This document shows positions 63,317 to 64,000 of a stretch of 64,000 bases of DNA, in pieces; the stretch's first letter is position 1; every line of letters starts with the position of its first letter. The stretch comes from Balaenoptera acutorostrata. Lineage: Eukaryota; Chordata; Mammalia; Artiodactyla; Balaenopteridae. Position numbers and translations under genes: made by a program. The notes beneath the pieces were generated by a model. That model had not been told where the DNA came from and searched no databases. It worked only from the letters and a program-made list of their open reading frames with translations. The stretch lies in assembly GCF_949987535.1 (NCBI RefSeq), contig NC_080066.1, positions 94,569,600 through 94,633,599 on the forward strand, given 5' to 3'.

Positions 63317-63608
63317 GGGACTTCCCTGGTGGCCCAGGGGTTAAGAATCCGCCTTCCAATGCAGGGGATGTGGGTTCGATCCCTGGTTGGGGAACTAAGA
63401 TCTCACATGCTGCGGGGCAACTAAGCCCATGCACTCTAGAGCCTGTGTGCCACAACCAGACAGCCCACACGTCGCAACTACTGAGCCTGTGCACCACAAC
63501 TAGAAAGAAGCCCACATGCCTCAACGAAAGATCCCACACAGTGCAAGGAAGATTCTATGTGCTGCAACTAATACCTGATGCAGCCAAACAAATAAATATT
63601 GAAAAAAA
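63317..63608 (+). repeat. CHR-type SINE, full length
   Basis: The element begins 'gggacttccctggtggccca' and ends 'caaataaatattgaaaaaaa'. The A-run plus GGGCAGAA occurs on both sides (about 63301 and 63602). Confidence 0.92.
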
Positions 63609-64000
63609 AAAGGGCAGAATATCTAAATAGACATTTCCCCAAAGAAGACATACATATGGCCAACAGGCACATGAAAAGATGCTCAACATCACTGACTATA
63701 AGAGAAATGCAAATTGAAACTACAATGAGGTATCACTTCACACTGGTCAGAGTGGCCATCATCAAAAAGTCTATAAATAATAAATGCTAGAGAGGGTGTG
63801 GGGAAAAGGGAACCCTCCTACACTGTTGGTGGGAATGTAAATTGGTGCAGCCATCGTGGAAAACAGTATGGAGCTTCCTTAAAAAACTAAAAATAGAGCT
63901 ACCATACGATCCAGCAACCGCACTCCTGGGTATGTATCTGGAAAAAAACAAAAACTCTAATTCAAAAAGATACATGCACCCCAATGTTCATTGCAGCACT

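Larger units (their letters stand above)
53043..64000 (-). other. SNAP23: SNAP23 5' intron, extends past right edge
   Basis: Everything right of the acceptor at 53043-53044 is upstream of the first coding exon. I find no CpG island here, so it is read as the intron after the non-coding first exon. It contains the SINE, hAT, Tigger-like, LTR and L1 copies listed separately, plus MIR pieces near 56290-56460 and 57180-57410. The stretches 53190-53970, 54370-56280 and 57420-58000 hold nothing I recognise. Confidence 0.6.
61789..64000 (+). mobile_element. Internally deleted L1, invaded by four SINEs
   Basis: 61789 to about 62498 reads as L1 5' UTR and start of ORF1 ('gatgaagatggcagagtagc', 'ggaaataacccagtcagaac'). 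From about 62500 the text jumps to the ORF2 C-terminal region: 'ctcaataacaacaacaaaaa', then after the SINEs 'atctaaatagacatttcccc' and 'gttggtgggaatgtaaattg', which continues past the window end. The central L1 (most of ORF1 and ORF2) is missing. No intact frame. Confidence 0.75.

Overview
The window is vertebrate nuclear DNA. It is most likely from a cetacean, or a close relative such as a hippopotamus. The main evidence is about 25 tRNA-Glu-derived SINEs that begin 'ggacttccctggtggtccag' or 'ggcttccctggtggcgcag' and end in (TAAA)n or poly(A). These are the CHR-type SINEs of whales and hippos. Older MIR, L2, hAT and L1 remnants typical of placental mammals are also present, and I saw no ruminant BovB/Bov-tA and no pig PRE-1 element.

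Four protein-coding genes can be read exon by exon. Their order and orientation match the human 15q15.2 block SNAP23 - LRRC57 - HAUS2 - STARD9, seen here reversed. From the left they are: (1) STARD9, minus strand, only coding exons 1 (5244-5290) and 2 (728-797), with the rest beyond the left edge and a CpG-rich promoter at about 5291-5720; (2) HAUS2, minus strand, six coding exons between 29919 and 22173; (3) LRRC57, plus strand, five coding exons between 30345 and 34335; (4) SNAP23, minus strand, seven coding exons between 52997 and 39566, with its non-coding first exon and promoter outside the window on the right. HAUS2 and LRRC57 are head to head across a 425 bp CpG-rich interval with a perfect CRE palindrome. 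LRRC57 and SNAP23 converge tail to tail. HAUS2 and STARD9 run in the same direction.

The genes do not form a pathway. STARD9 is a mitotic kinesin with a START domain, HAUS2 is a subunit of the augmin complex that nucleates spindle microtubules, LRRC57 is a small leucine-rich-repeat protein, and SNAP23 is a Qbc-SNARE for plasma-membrane fusion. STARD9 and HAUS2 are both spindle genes, but their adjacency is simply the conserved mammalian gene order.

The rest is introns and intergenic DNA rich in mobile-element remains. The intergenic stretch at 5.7-22 kb is dominated by a broken L1 (about 11.7-16.2 kb) carrying several later SINEs. The right end (60.5-64 kb) holds a Tigger-like MITE, a probable solo LTR, and an internally deleted L1 invaded by four SINEs.

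Points most worth checking: a premature stop in HAUS2 that removes the last 15 residues while the old tail is still readable behind it; a 129 bp tandem duplication of the GC-box/CCAAT module in the STARD9 promoter; a SINE copy that appears to have carried about 60 bp of downstream DNA with it (58.0-58.4 kb); and a perfect 17 bp hairpin in an L1 tail. I found no CRISPR array, operon or prokaryote-like system, and none is expected here.
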